This document shows positions 1 through 7,366 of a DNA stretch of 13,144 bases, one piece after another. The stretch spans positions 1 to 13,144 of the forward strand of contig JBATUR010000111.1 of assembly GCA_049671305.1 (NCBI GenBank). Reading direction: 5' to 3'. This stretch comes from CADCTM01 sp049671305. GTDB taxonomy: Bacteria > Cyanobacteriota > Cyanobacteriia > Cyanobacteriales > Coleofasciculaceae. Numbering within the stretch: position 1 is the first letter of the stretch; the number at the start of each line of letters is the position of its first letter. Both the position numbers and the translations under genes were made by a program. A model generated the notes under the pieces. The model ran no database searches and was not told the origin of the DNA. It saw nothing but the letters and a program-made list of their open reading frames with translations.

Positions 1-15
1 GCCGTGCGCCCCTAC
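1..15. repeat. Half of a GC-rich dispersed palindrome at the window edge
   Basis: The first 15 bases, read on the minus strand, are GTAGGGGCGCACGGC. This is what one arm of the GTAGGGGC.../...GCCCCTAC palindromes scattered through Nostocales genomes looks like (from memory, not searched). It is markedly more GC-rich than its surroundings. Read in the CHAT frame it encodes VGAHG, and the matching arm would continue as RAPL. The second arm lies outside the window, so the palindrome itself is inferred. Confidence 0.5.
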
Positions 16-1812
16 CCGTTGTTCCCTAGCTTTGTGAGTTAATTCTAGTACCTGAATCGCTGGAGCAGTAAGTATAGTATGTTTTTCAATTAAATATTTC
101 CCTTGCTCATCTTGCAAAGCAGCGAAGGGAACTAAAAATAGAGATGATTGAGGAATGAATATTACTTTTGAATTTGGGTCAGTGGGTAGCAATTGTGAAA
201 TGGGTTGGATTAAGATTTGATGTAGTTGTTGTAATTGTTCGGCTTGATTTGGGGCATCATCTCTTGATAACACGCCAATACCTCTACCTCTAACACCCAT
301 AGCGTCACGGCTAATAGTAACAAGGTCGGCTATTGGTGTTTTTAAGGATTTGAGGTCAACTTGTTTAAATGCGACTTCACCTGTTGGTTTGACTACCCAG
401 ATATAAAGTGCTGATTGACGCCAATCTTCTTTTCCCTGATTTTTGAAGGCTTCATAAACAATAGAATATTGAACTAATGTGGCGTTTTGAGTTTTAGCAG
501 TTTGTTTAATTTCTTCAATTGTTGGTGGTTTTACTGTTAGTTGATTATTGGGATTAGCAGATTGACGTTGTGCTAATAATTCAACAAATGCTCTTGCTCT
601 TCCTCTTTCAGCAATTTCTAATGCCATATTAGTTTTATTCTGGGCAATTAGGGCTTGTTGTAGAAAGCGGTAAGAAGGTGCTTGTATTTCAAAGATGGCG
701 ATTTTTGAGGCATCAGTTAATCCAGGTCGTAGAGACTCTAAAACCTCAATGGCAGAGAATAGCGTTTTTTCGGCATCGGCATACTGTCCGAGATTGTTGT
801 AAACTGATCCAATATTGTTGAGAGTAGTCCCAACTCCTGCCTTATCTCCGACTTCTTGCCTGATCACCAAGGCTTGCTCATAGTATTCCAAAGCCTGGGG
901 ATACTGTCCGAGCTTGTGGTAAGCTAGCCCAATATTATTGAGAGTAAACCCTTCTATCGCCTTGTTCTCGACTTTTTTGTGGATAACCAAAGCTTGCTCA
1001 TAATATTTCAAAGCCAGAGGATACTGTCCTAGATCGTTGTAAACTAACCCCATATTGTTGAGAGTAGACCCTTCTCCTGCCTCGTCGCCGACTTCTTTCT
1101 TGATCACCAAAGCTTGCTGATAGTATTTCAATGCCTGGGGATACTGTCCTAGATTCCAGTAAGCTAACCCCATATTGTTGAAAGTAGCCCCTTCTCCTGC
1201 CCTTTCACCTACTTTTGTAGCGATCGCCAAAGATTGCTCATAGTATTTTAATGCCTGGGGATACTGTCCTAGATTGTTGTAAACTAACCCCATATTGTTG
1301 AAAGTAGCCCCTTCTCCTGCCTCGTCGCCTATTTCTTTCCTGATCACCAAAGCTTGCTCATAGTATTTCAAAGCCTGGGGATACTGTCCTAGATTGTCGT
1401 AAACTGACCCAATATTGTGAAGAGTCCTCCCTTCCATCAACTTATCACCTACTTCTTTGCTGATCACCAAGGATTGCTCAAAGTATTTCAAAGCTTGGGG
1501 ATACTGTCCTAGATTGTCGTAAACTAACCCAATCTTGTTGAGAACTACCCCTTCACTTTCGCGATCTTTAATTGCTCTGACAATACCTAAAGCTTGCTCA
1601 AACGTTTGCAATGCTTCTCGAACTTGACCTGTATTTAACTGCCGAAGACCAGTTTTGTTCAACCGCAATGCCTCATTGCTTCTGTCTTGAGTCGTTTGTG
1701 CCTGTGCTGATAACACCCAATCAAGAGAAATTCCAGGTAGTTTAATTGTTGAAGTTAGAGACACGAACACAGTTGCTGTAACTAAGCCCAAGCGGTGAAA
1801 ATGGCAAGGCAT
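1..1812 (-). CDS. Secreted TPR-CHAT domain protein, 3' end outside window
   Basis: The frame is open from an ATG at 1812 to the left edge: 604 codons with no stop. Residues 1-38 look like a signal peptide (hydrophobic stretch, then a cleavage-like AQA just before QTTQ), so export to periplasm or membrane is likely. Residues about 65-344 are seven 40-residue tetratricopeptide units with a core like NLGQYPQALKYYEQAL. A helical linker follows, with the ERGRARAF motif (about 397-404) that commonly precedes CHAT domains. The CHAT (caspase-HetF-associated) domain begins near residue 435 with VPFAAL and TAPAIQVLELTH visible. The His and Cys that decide whether a CHAT domain is a protease lie further on, beyond the edge, so activity cannot be judged. 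TPRs suggest partner-protein binding. The target is unknown. The last visible residues (RVGAHG) come from a repeat half rather than from the family sequence. Family assignment is firm; function is not. Confidence 0.9.
   Translation of the reverse strand, partial: MPCHFHRLGLVTATVFVSLTSTIKLPGISLDWVLSAQAQTTQDRSNEALRLNKTGLRQLNTGQVREALQTFEQALGIVRAIKDRESEGVVLNKIGLVYDNLGQYPQALKYFEQSLVISKEVGDKLMEGRTLHNIGSVYDNLGQYPQALKYYEQALVIRKEIGDEAGEGATFNNMGLVYNNLGQYPQALKYYEQSLAIATKVGERAGEGATFNNMGLAYWNLGQYPQALKYYQQALVIKKEVGDEAGEGSTLNNMGLVYNDLGQYPLALKYYEQALVIHKKVENKAIEGFTLNNIGLAYHKLGQYPQALEYYEQALVIRQEVGDKAGVGTTLNNIGSVYNNLGQYADAEKTLFSAIEVLESLRPGLTDASKIAIFEIQAPSYRFLQQALIAQNKTNMALEIAERGRARAFVELLAQRQSANPNNQLTVKPPTIEEIKQTAKTQNATLVQYSIVYEAFKNQGKEDWRQSALYIWVVKPTGEVAFKQVDLKSLKTPIADLVTISRDAMGVRGRGIGVLSRDDAPNQAEQLQQLHQILIQPISQLLPTDPNSKVIFIPQSSLFLVPFAALQDEQGKYLIEKHTILTAPAIQVLELTHKAREQRVGAHG
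781..1620 (-). repeat. Seven tandem 120-bp units encoding TPRs
   Basis: Seven consecutive 120-bp units align base for base without gaps: 781-900, 901-1020, 1021-1140, 1141-1260, 1261-1380, 1381-1500 and 1501-1620. Strings such as atactgtcc at the unit start and caaagcttgctca near mid-unit recur almost unchanged. The central units (1021-1380) are the most alike, and the 1501-1620 unit is the most diverged. Each encodes one 40-residue TPR. The close match at DNA level suggests recent duplication or gene conversion and possible copy-number variation between strains. Confidence 0.9.
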
Positions 1813-1891
1813 CTGGCTATTCCCTATTGATATAGTTGTTTGCCGACTCAGCCTTTAGCAAAGTCAACTTTTTTAGGTTGCTTTTATACAT

Positions 1892-1911
1892 ATCATCTTT
1901 ATGTTGATGAT
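1892..1911. other. Small inverted repeat upstream of the TPR-CHAT gene
   Basis: ATCATC and GATGAT form perfect 6-bp arms around an 8-bp spacer, between the end of minE and the start of the TPR-CHAT gene, both on the minus strand. It is too AT-rich and short for a confident terminator. It could be an operator or chance. Confidence 0.25.
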
Positions 1912-1948
1912 TTATGCAAGGATATTATTCCTCTGTCACCAACGCCGT

Positions 1949-2281
1949 TTAAGCTTCTTTAGTAGGCTCTACTGATGCTTCCTCAGAAACCACCACCGAC
2001 TCTTCTGGAATTGGATCTTCTTTAACTCTTCTAATGGGCAAATTAGCAATCAGTGCTGTTGCTCTTTGATTACTTTCTAAAGAAAATTCCAACCCTTCAA
2101 TGTCAAGTTCAACGTAACGTGAGACGACTTCAAGGATTTCATTACGCATTGCCTCAATCATCTGTGGACTGAGGTCAGCGCGGTCGTGAGCAATGACTAA
2201 TTGAAGTCGGCGTTTGACTTCCGCGCGACTGTTACGGGCAGTAGCCCCCGGAAAAAGTCGTTCAAGAAGTTCGCTAATCAT
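1949..2281 (-). CDS. minE: Cell division topological specificity factor MinE
   Basis: MinE binds MinD at the membrane, displaces MinC, stimulates the MinD ATPase and so drives the Min pattern that confines the Z-ring to mid-cell. The 110-residue protein carries the family pattern: an N-terminal anti-MinCD region (residues about 1-32, with RRLQLVIAHDRADLSP at 24-39), then the topological domain with MIEAMRNEILEVVSRYVELD (41-60). E. coli MinE has 88 residues; the surplus here is an acidic, probably disordered tail from about residue 85 (PIPEESVVVSEEASVEP). The ATG at 2281 gives a canonical N-terminus, with a weak AGG four bases upstream. It is the last gene of the min cluster, 56 bp after minD. 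Confidence 0.96.
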   Translation of the reverse strand: MISELLERLFPGATARNSRAEVKRRLQLVIAHDRADLSPQMIEAMRNEILEVVSRYVELDIEGLEFSLESNQRATALIANLPIRRVKEDPIPEESVVVSEEASVEPTKEA

Positions 2282-2337
2282 AAGCCTGGATAAGGGTTGT
2301 GAAGATCTAGATACAAAGATGGGGCATTAGTCAAGTT

Positions 2338-3135
2338 TTAACCCCGAAATAGGCGGCGGATGCGGTTGATAAAGCTACCGTGTTCTGCCATTAGGTCAAG
2401 AAATGGTACTTTTTCGCCTTCGAGTCGCCGTGCAATGTTAGTCACTGCCACGCCTGGAAGTGAGATGTTTTCAGCCAGGACTAAGGGTTCGCCACGGTTA
2501 CTGGCAACAATAACTCGTTCATCGTCGGGAATGACGCCAATCAGGGGGACGGCAAGCAGTTCTTGCACGTCTTGGACGGACATCATTTGCTCTGCTTGCA
2601 CCATTTTTGGTTTCAAGCGGTTGATGATCAGGTGGATGCGTTTGATGCCTTGAGCTTCTAATAAGCCAACAACGCGGTCGGCGTCTCGGACTGCGGCGAT
2701 TTCGGGTGTGGTGACGATTAGGGCTTCTTGGGCGGCAGCGATCGCATTTTGAAAGCCCATTTCAATCCCGGCTGGGCTATCAATAATTACATACTCGTAT
2801 TTTTGGGTTAGTGCCCCTACGAGTTTTTTCATTTGGTCGGGGCTGACTGCTTCTTTGGTGCGGCTTTGGGCGGCGGGGAGGAGGACGACGCCTTCTTGAC
2901 GTTTGTCTTTGACTAGTGCCTGTTCTAGGCGGCATTGCCCTGCTAAAACATCGACGGCGGTATACACCACGCGATTTTCTAGTCCTAGCAGTAAGTCTAA
3001 GTTTCTCAGACCAAAATCGGCATCGACAAGGGCAACGCGACGACCCAATTTAGCGATCGCCATGCCTAAGTTAGAAGTAACTGTAGTTTTACCCACCCCT
3101 CCTTTGCCAGAGGTGATGACAATAATACGACTCAT
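2338..3135 (-). CDS. minD: Septum site-determining protein MinD (ParA/MinD ATPase)
   Basis: MinD is a membrane-binding ATPase that recruits MinC and is cycled off the membrane by MinE. The 265 residues match the usual family length. The deviant Walker A motif KGGVGKTT spans 11-18, with signature Lys11 and catalytic Lys16. VDADFGLRNLD at 37-47 holds the switch I aspartates 38 and 40, and VIIDSPAG at 116-123 holds the Walker B aspartate 119. The C-terminal stretch GSFINRIRRLFRG (253-265) is the basic amphipathic helix that inserts into the membrane. All key residues are intact, so the protein should be active. Its ATG overlaps the minC stop (ATGA), which points to translational coupling and matched MinC and MinD amounts. 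Confidence 0.97.
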   Translation of the reverse strand: MSRIIVITSGKGGVGKTTVTSNLGMAIAKLGRRVALVDADFGLRNLDLLLGLENRVVYTAVDVLAGQCRLEQALVKDKRQEGVVLLPAAQSRTKEAVSPDQMKKLVGALTQKYEYVIIDSPAGIEMGFQNAIAAAQEALIVTTPEIAAVRDADRVVGLLEAQGIKRIHLIINRLKPKMVQAEQMMSVQDVQELLAVPLIGVIPDDERVIVASNRGEPLVLAENISLPGVAVTNIARRLEGEKVPFLDLMAEHGSFINRIRRLFRG

Positions 3136-3920
3136 GAATTCAATAACAAGTGGGTCTTAGCAAAATCCGTAGCTCTGGTGATGCGTATTCCTTCCGGGGT
3201 AACATGGGCGACTTCCGGATAAAACTGAGCGGGTGGTGTCCCTGGTGCACGGGCTACTAGTTCGGCGATCCTAAGTTGAGTAGGTTCCATTTGCAGTGCC
3301 ATAATCCGACAGTTTCGATTGCCGGAGGCACCAGCATGAGCCACTCCTCGTAAACGCCCCCAAATAAAAATATCACCATCAGCAACGACTTCGCCGCCCG
3401 GATTGATGTCTCCTAATACAACAATAGTGCCAGGATGACGAATCGCCACACCCGATCGCACAGTTATTTGTAAATATAATGGTTCGCTTAGTAAAGTACC
3501 GGCTTCTTTGGGCTTTTGATTTAAAGAAAGTGTTGGTGGTTGTTGTTCGACAGAATAGCCTGCTGTGGCTGCAGCGACTGCTGTTTGTCGGCGACTACTA
3601 TACACTCGTACTAGTTGTAGTTCCACTTCTGCTAAGGCATCGGCAATTGCTTTGAGCTTTTGTCCATCTAATAATCTGTCTTGTGCCATGAGATGTACTT
3701 TAGCCTGCCCTTGCCAAAAGCGATCGCCTGCATTCAAGCGCTGCTTAAGTTGCTGCCAAAGATCTGACCAATTGGTAGCACTGGCTGTTTCGCCTTCTGG
3801 TGGCAAAATTAATAGTAGCCGTTTCCCTTCTGTTTTTAAGCGTACTTGAATTTGTGACTCTACAATTAAGTCGCTTGGGGGTGCTGGTATTGGTGGAAGC
3901 GGGGCAGGATCAGAAGTCAT
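3132..3920 (-). CDS. minC: Septum site-determining protein MinC
   Basis: MinC inhibits FtsZ polymerisation away from mid-cell. Of the 262 residues, about 20-105 form the divergent N-terminal FtsZ-inhibiting domain. Residues about 110-145 are a Gln/Pro-containing linker. Residues 146-224 are the well-conserved C-terminal beta-helix domain that dimerises and binds MinD, with HPGTIVVLGDINPGGEV (162-178) and DIFIWGRLRGVAHAGASG (183-200) as signature. A Pro-rich N-terminal leader (about 7-15) and a 38-residue tail after the MinC_C domain lie outside the core. The start at 3920 is fixed from upstream by an in-frame TGA immediately before the ATG. No good ribosome binding site is visible. First gene of minC-minD-minE. 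Confidence 0.95.
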   Translation of the reverse strand: MTSDPAPLPPIPAPPSDLIVESQIQVRLKTEGKRLLLILPPEGETASATNWSDLWQQLKQRLNAGDRFWQGQAKVHLMAQDRLLDGQKLKAIADALAEVELQLVRVYSSRRQTAVAAATAGYSVEQQPPTLSLNQKPKEAGTLLSEPLYLQITVRSGVAIRHPGTIVVLGDINPGGEVVADGDIFIWGRLRGVAHAGASGNRNCRIMALQMEPTQLRIAELVARAPGTPPAQFYPEVAHVTPEGIRITRATDFAKTHLLLNS

Positions 3921-4014
3921 TCAATAAAGGATTTTCCAGTTGGCACAACAAACTCTCAGGACATCGTACCTCAATGAGCTACGACACGGTTGATAACTCC
4001 TGAAATTATGGTAA

Positions 4015-4506
4015 TTATTTACTTGAAAAACGTAGCAGACTGGCAGGATTACTGGTTAAAAGTATTGATCCGTCTGGTAAAATAGCCCCTCCTAAGTCTG
4101 CATCTGTTAAGTCGGCTCCTCCTAAGTCTGCCCCACTCAAGTCAGCGCCGCGTAAGTTTGCCCCCCGCAAGTTTGCTCCCTGCAAGTTTGCCCAAATTAA
4201 CTCAGCCCCACGTAAGTTTGCCCCTGATAAGTCGGCTTTACTAAAGTTGACGCGGTTTAGGTTGGCTCCTTCTAATATGGTATGGTCTAGCTTGCCACCG
4301 CTAAAATCGGCTCGCATTAAGTCTAATCCACCCAGGATTTGGTAACTTAGGTTGAGTCCCCGAAAGTTACGCTCTCCGGAGGCATACTGGTCTAATAGTT
4401 GCTCTGGAGCCATTGTTAAAGAAGTCAGCTTTTGCAGCAAGTTTTTCTTCTTTAATGCCGTAGGAGCAAAAGATTCTTCGGGAATGCTTGGATCTGAAAA
4501 TTGCAT
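4015..4506 (-). CDS. Pentapeptide-repeat protein
   Basis: From about residue 60 of the 163-residue version the sequence is built of A(D/N)LxG-type pentapeptides: ANLNRVNFSKADLSGANLRG, then a run of ANL/ADL repeats to ADLGGAIL. Such repeats fold into a square right-handed beta-helix. No catalytic residues are known for the fold, and these proteins are common and mostly uncharacterised in cyanobacteria. The frame stays open upstream to a TTG at 4665, but an in-frame TGA directly precedes that TTG and the extra N-terminus looks non-coding. Two ATGs are plausible: 4506 (used here) and 4413, which gives MAPEQLLDQYASGERNF, an N-terminus usual for short family members. Neither has a strong ribosome binding site. 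It lies 94 bp upstream of minC on the same strand; no functional link to Min is evident. Confidence 0.85.
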   Translation of the reverse strand: MQFSDPSIPEESFAPTALKKKNLLQKLTSLTMAPEQLLDQYASGERNFRGLNLSYQILGGLDLMRADFSGGKLDHTILEGANLNRVNFSKADLSGANLRGAELIWANLQGANLRGANLRGADLSGADLGGADLTDADLGGAILPDGSILLTSNPASLLRFSSK

Positions 4507-4731
4507 ATCTTGACATACCTGATCAATTGCTAAGTTGCCATCATCAGATATTTCTCTGTTCAAGGTATTGAGGTAAGTCCTAAAAAATGGTGAATTTGAT
4601 GGCTTCCAAAGGTGAAGCGCATTACTGTTGGGCTGTAACCTAAGTCTTAAGGTTCTGTGACACAAATCACAACGGGTCTACCAGAACCTCAAGCTTTTCA
4701 ATTTTACTGATTACAGCTCGGTTTTCCTTAC

Positions 4732-6045
4732 CTAGCTCAACCTACCATAAGCTGTAGCCAAGGCGTCAGCATCTCCCACATTGCCAGGAAATAAAACCAC
4801 GGGTAAATCAGGAAATAAAGGATGATCCGTTGGTGTTTTTACCATAGAACATCCGGCAATAATTTGACCCAGTAACCGCGCTGACCTTAATGATAATCCT
4901 GTACTGAGGACATCGTTGGAGGTGATGCCGCCTTTACTAATTAAAAAGCCAATATCCTTGGGTAAGCCTCGCACAATGTCCATCAATAATCCTGAAACGG
5001 CTGTACCAAATTCTAGCCTTGTTTGCACGTCTTGAAAGGTTAATTCTTGGCGACTGGTATATACTACCGGCGTTTTGCCCTCAGTATGTATTGTGTGAAC
5101 TTGTTCTAAAATATTTGCTAAAAGTGTTGTTGGTTTTTTCGATTGATCAAGCAAATCAGCTACATTTACTTCTACTCCCACAATGCCTGGTGCTTTGAGT
5201 AGTTGTTCTAACTGTTGTGTGGTTTTCTTGACATGGGAACCGACAATAATTGCTCCTGGTTTGCCCTGCCGTACATATTGTGCCATATCTTCGGCAGCTA
5301 CAGGCTGAGATCCTAGGTTGGCAAGGGAGGTGAGAAGGCTGGCGGCACTACGAAACAGGAAGTGTTTGCCTGTTTGAGCCATACTGAGAATGTCGGCGGC
5401 GAATTTATCTAAGTCGGCTTGAGTTTGAGCATCGACGACGCAACATTGATTGTTAGTTAAATTCGCAAGTCTGGTGACGCTGCCGTTGCGAATATCTGCT
5501 AGGAGAAATCGCTCGACGGAATTAGCAGAAATCCTGCCTTTGGTCTTTTCTTCGACATAATCTGGCAAGTAACTATGAGTATAGCCAAATACTGAGTCAC
5601 GAGCAAATTCGGTTTCGTGGACTGGTGTTGGTACGCTATCAATGATTAGGTAATGAATGCTAGCTTCGGTAATTCTTCCTCCTTCAAAAAAGGCTGGTAC
5701 TAAAAAATGGGCATCGAAGGGACCGACTTCTTGGGCAATGACATCGGTTTCAATTGGATAGTGTCCTCGTAGTGTGGAGTCGCTACGACTAACGACTAGG
5801 AAATCTGTGATTTTTTCGGCAGCTAAGGCGATTTTTAGGTTGTGGCAGGCTTCTGTTGTAACGGCTGCTGCTTGTTCTGGTGTTAGGGATCTGGTATTGG
5901 TTAGGACGAAGAATATGGGTGAGTTGTCTGCTAATCCTAGGCGTAATGTTTCAACGTCCCAGCGTGTTAGCAATAGGCAACTATGAACGGTTTGAGAGCC
6001 TGTTGGGTCATCGTCTAGGACAATTATTTTGGGTTTTGTTGTCAT
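4732..6045 (-). CDS. Four-carbon acid sugar kinase family protein (DUF1537)
   Basis: The family phosphorylates four-carbon acid sugars such as D-threonate, D-erythronate or 3-oxo-tetronate with ATP in the cytoplasm. The 437 residues have the two expected domains. The N-terminal sugar-binding domain has DDDPTGSQT at 11-19 and SRSDSTLRGHYPIE at 86-99. The C-terminal nucleotide-binding domain has GSHVKKTTQQL at 269-279, SKGGITSNDVL at 370-380 and FPGNVGDADAL at 419-429. All the motifs expected of an active kinase seem present. The exact substrate cannot be read from sequence. In proteobacteria these kinases sit beside a dehydrogenase, an aldolase or PdxA2; none is here, so the gene is an orphan and no symbol is assigned. 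The ATG at 6045 begins directly before the conserved first strand. No clear ribosome binding site is present. Confidence 0.9.
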   Translation of the reverse strand: MTTKPKIIVLDDDPTGSQTVHSCLLLTRWDVETLRLGLADNSPIFFVLTNTRSLTPEQAAAVTTEACHNLKIALAAEKITDFLVVSRSDSTLRGHYPIETDVIAQEVGPFDAHFLVPAFFEGGRITEASIHYLIIDSVPTPVHETEFARDSVFGYTHSYLPDYVEEKTKGRISANSVERFLLADIRNGSVTRLANLTNNQCCVVDAQTQADLDKFAADILSMAQTGKHFLFRSAASLLTSLANLGSQPVAAEDMAQYVRQGKPGAIIVGSHVKKTTQQLEQLLKAPGIVGVEVNVADLLDQSKKPTTLLANILEQVHTIHTEGKTPVVYTSRQELTFQDVQTRLEFGTAVSGLLMDIVRGLPKDIGFLISKGGITSNDVLSTGLSLRSARLLGQIIAGCSMVKTPTDHPLFPDLPVVLFPGNVGDADALATAYGRLS

Positions 6046-6346
6046 TGTTAATGGGAATGTTAATGGATAAATATTTACCTAATTTACAATGTTTTGTGTT
6101 AAAAACTTCGTTTTGCTTAGGGGATTTTCTCTAGATTTGATATTTTGAAAATTGGGTTGCTATTCGGGAAGTTATTATTAATTTTTAATACAAAAATTTT
6201 GTTTTTTTTGAGGCTTTCTTTTGTAATTTAAAAGCATTTGTGGTATTATTTAATAATGGAAGTGGTGACATTTTTAAAAAAGTTGCTTATCTTCCCATTA
6301 TAAGAAATATCATACCAAATATTCGCCCAAATTGAAAGACCTTTAA
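6046..6346. other. AT-rich intergenic region, no gene seen
   Basis: This 301-bp stretch lies between the DUF1537 gene and the two-helix membrane protein gene, both on the minus strand. It is very AT-rich, with runs of T and A such as gttttttttgagg (6201-6213) and attttt followed by aaaaaag. It would carry the DUF1537 promoter and the end of the membrane-protein transcript. I found no convincing hairpin terminator, coding frame or RNA gene. Confidence 0.5.
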
Positions 6347-7012
6347 TTAACGCTTATTTTTTAATTTTCCCATCTCTTCTTGAACACTAGCTGCTATTTG
6401 CAACGCTTCATTTAAAAGCCGTCCATACTCACTAGCTTGGTCATTTATTTGTATAGTCTGCAAAGTTCTTAAATTGGTTGCCAATAACTCAGGATTTCCT
6501 AGCAAAAAGCTCTTATTTTCTCGTAAAATTCGTTCAGCTCTGATCGCTCTGACTAAATCTTCTTTGGTGAGAGTTAGGGCTTCAATTACTTTTTGGCGAT
6601 CGCTAATACTTCTAAAAGTTGTTCCTACTGCCTCCAACTGGTCATTAATATGTATCGCTTTAATCACAGCATTGTAGCGTTCTACTTCATCAAGCAAGTA
6701 GCATAAAGCCGTCGGGCTATGGCGTTGCAACCAAAACCACCGTACTACCACAATAGAAATTGGCACAAAAACTAAAGTAGCTAAGGTGATAAGAAGTGAA
6801 TCACCAATTAAGGGTAGAATAATAAAAACGTGCAGTAAGCCAACAAGAATTGGTGTCAGAGCAAGACTCAAAACTAATTCTTGAAACAAAAAACTTAAAC
6901 GCTCTTGGGAATTATCAAGCATTAAAGGGCGAAAGACTTCAGTAGGATCAACGCCACTGAGATGCTTGAGTTCTCCTAGTGTAATTTCTAAACCTTGCAA
7001 GTCTGGTTGCAC
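6347..7012 (-). CDS. Unrecognised two-helix membrane protein
   Basis: I do not recognise the family. The 221-residue protein has a hydrophilic N-terminus (about 1-40), two adjacent transmembrane helices (about 44-68 and 71-95) joined by a very short turn, and a soluble helical C-terminal region of about 125 residues, rich in Leu, Glu, Arg and Lys, that could form coiled coil. The hairpin-in-membrane layout with both ends on one face suggests a membrane-anchored cytoplasmic helical domain (inference). No catalytic motif is seen. The start is GTG at 7012. It is supported by an AAAGGAG ribosome binding site 11 bases upstream and by the lack of a nearby ATG. It is divergent from the GH57 gene. 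The frame and codon use look genuine; the role is unknown. Confidence 0.8.
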   Translation of the reverse strand: MQPDLQGLEITLGELKHLSGVDPTEVFRPLMLDNSQERLSFLFQELVLSLALTPILVGLLHVFIILPLIGDSLLITLATLVFVPISIVVVRWFWLQRHSPTALCYLLDEVERYNAVIKAIHINDQLEAVGTTFRSISDRQKVIEALTLTKEDLVRAIRAERILRENKSFLLGNPELLATNLRTLQTIQINDQASEYGRLLNEALQIAASVQEEMGKLKNKR

Positions 7013-7023
7013 AGAAGCGGCTT

Positions 7024-7030
7024 CTCCTTT
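7024..7030 (-). promoter_or_regulatory. Ribosome binding site deciding a GTG start
   Basis: AAAGGAG on the minus strand, 11 bases before the GTG at 7012. It is the best Shine-Dalgarno match in a window where most genes lack one, and it supports the GTG start of the two-helix membrane protein. Confidence 0.6.
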
Positions 7031-7079
7031 ACCTTGAAATTATGGCGTCCTTAGCTTTTGCTCAAAAACCTAGATTTAA

Positions 7080-7087
7080 GCGATCGC
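7080..7087. repeat. HIP1 octamer (intergenic copy)
   Basis: GCGATCGC, the highly iterated palindrome of many cyanobacteria. Eight further exact copies lie inside genes: 1220-1227, 2738-2745, 3053-3060, 3720-3727, 6596-6603, 7535-7542, 8549-8556 and 11949-11956. This is the only one outside a gene. Confidence 0.9.
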
Positions 7088-7366
7088 ATACCTTGTCTAG
7101 TATGGTCAACCCTTATACAGTTGTAAACCAGATAAGCTGCTTTAAGCCACGATTCACTAAACAAATTTAAGTAACAGTTAAAACAGCTTGATTCAGTTGC
7201 CAAGAAATTGTGCAAATTCTTTAATAGCAAGACTTTGAGTGAACGAGTTAATCATTAATTACCAAGTTAATGGGTAAGCTAAAGGCAACAGAAAGCAGAA
7301 AAATTTAAGTAAGAGAAGAAGAACACATAAACTAATCGTATTACCTCAATTTTAGAGTAACCCTAA

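Larger units (their letters stand above)
7013..7366. promoter_or_regulatory. Divergent intergenic region with HIP1 site
   Basis: These 354 bp separate two divergent genes and must hold promoters for both. One HIP1 octamer GCGATCGC lies at 7080-7087. I see no strong -35/-10 pair. A weak candidate for the GH57 gene is TTGAGT (7234-7239) followed after 15 bp by TAATTA. No ribosome binding site precedes the GH57 ATG. No RNA gene or small ORF is convincing. Confidence 0.4.

Noticed and set aside
4015..4370. DNA-level tandem repeat in the pentapeptide gene
   Set aside because: The 15-bp periodicity follows from the protein repeat. Units differ enough that no extra DNA element is needed to explain it.
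1949..4506. A single operon from the pentapeptide gene through minE
   Set aside because: The strand and spacing allow it, but the 94-bp gap and lack of functional link give no positive support beyond the minC-minD overlap.
4507..4665. N-terminal 53 residues of the pentapeptide frame from the TTG at 4665
   Set aside because: The TTG directly follows an in-frame TGA, has no ribosome binding site, and the residues do not look like a pentapeptide-protein leader.
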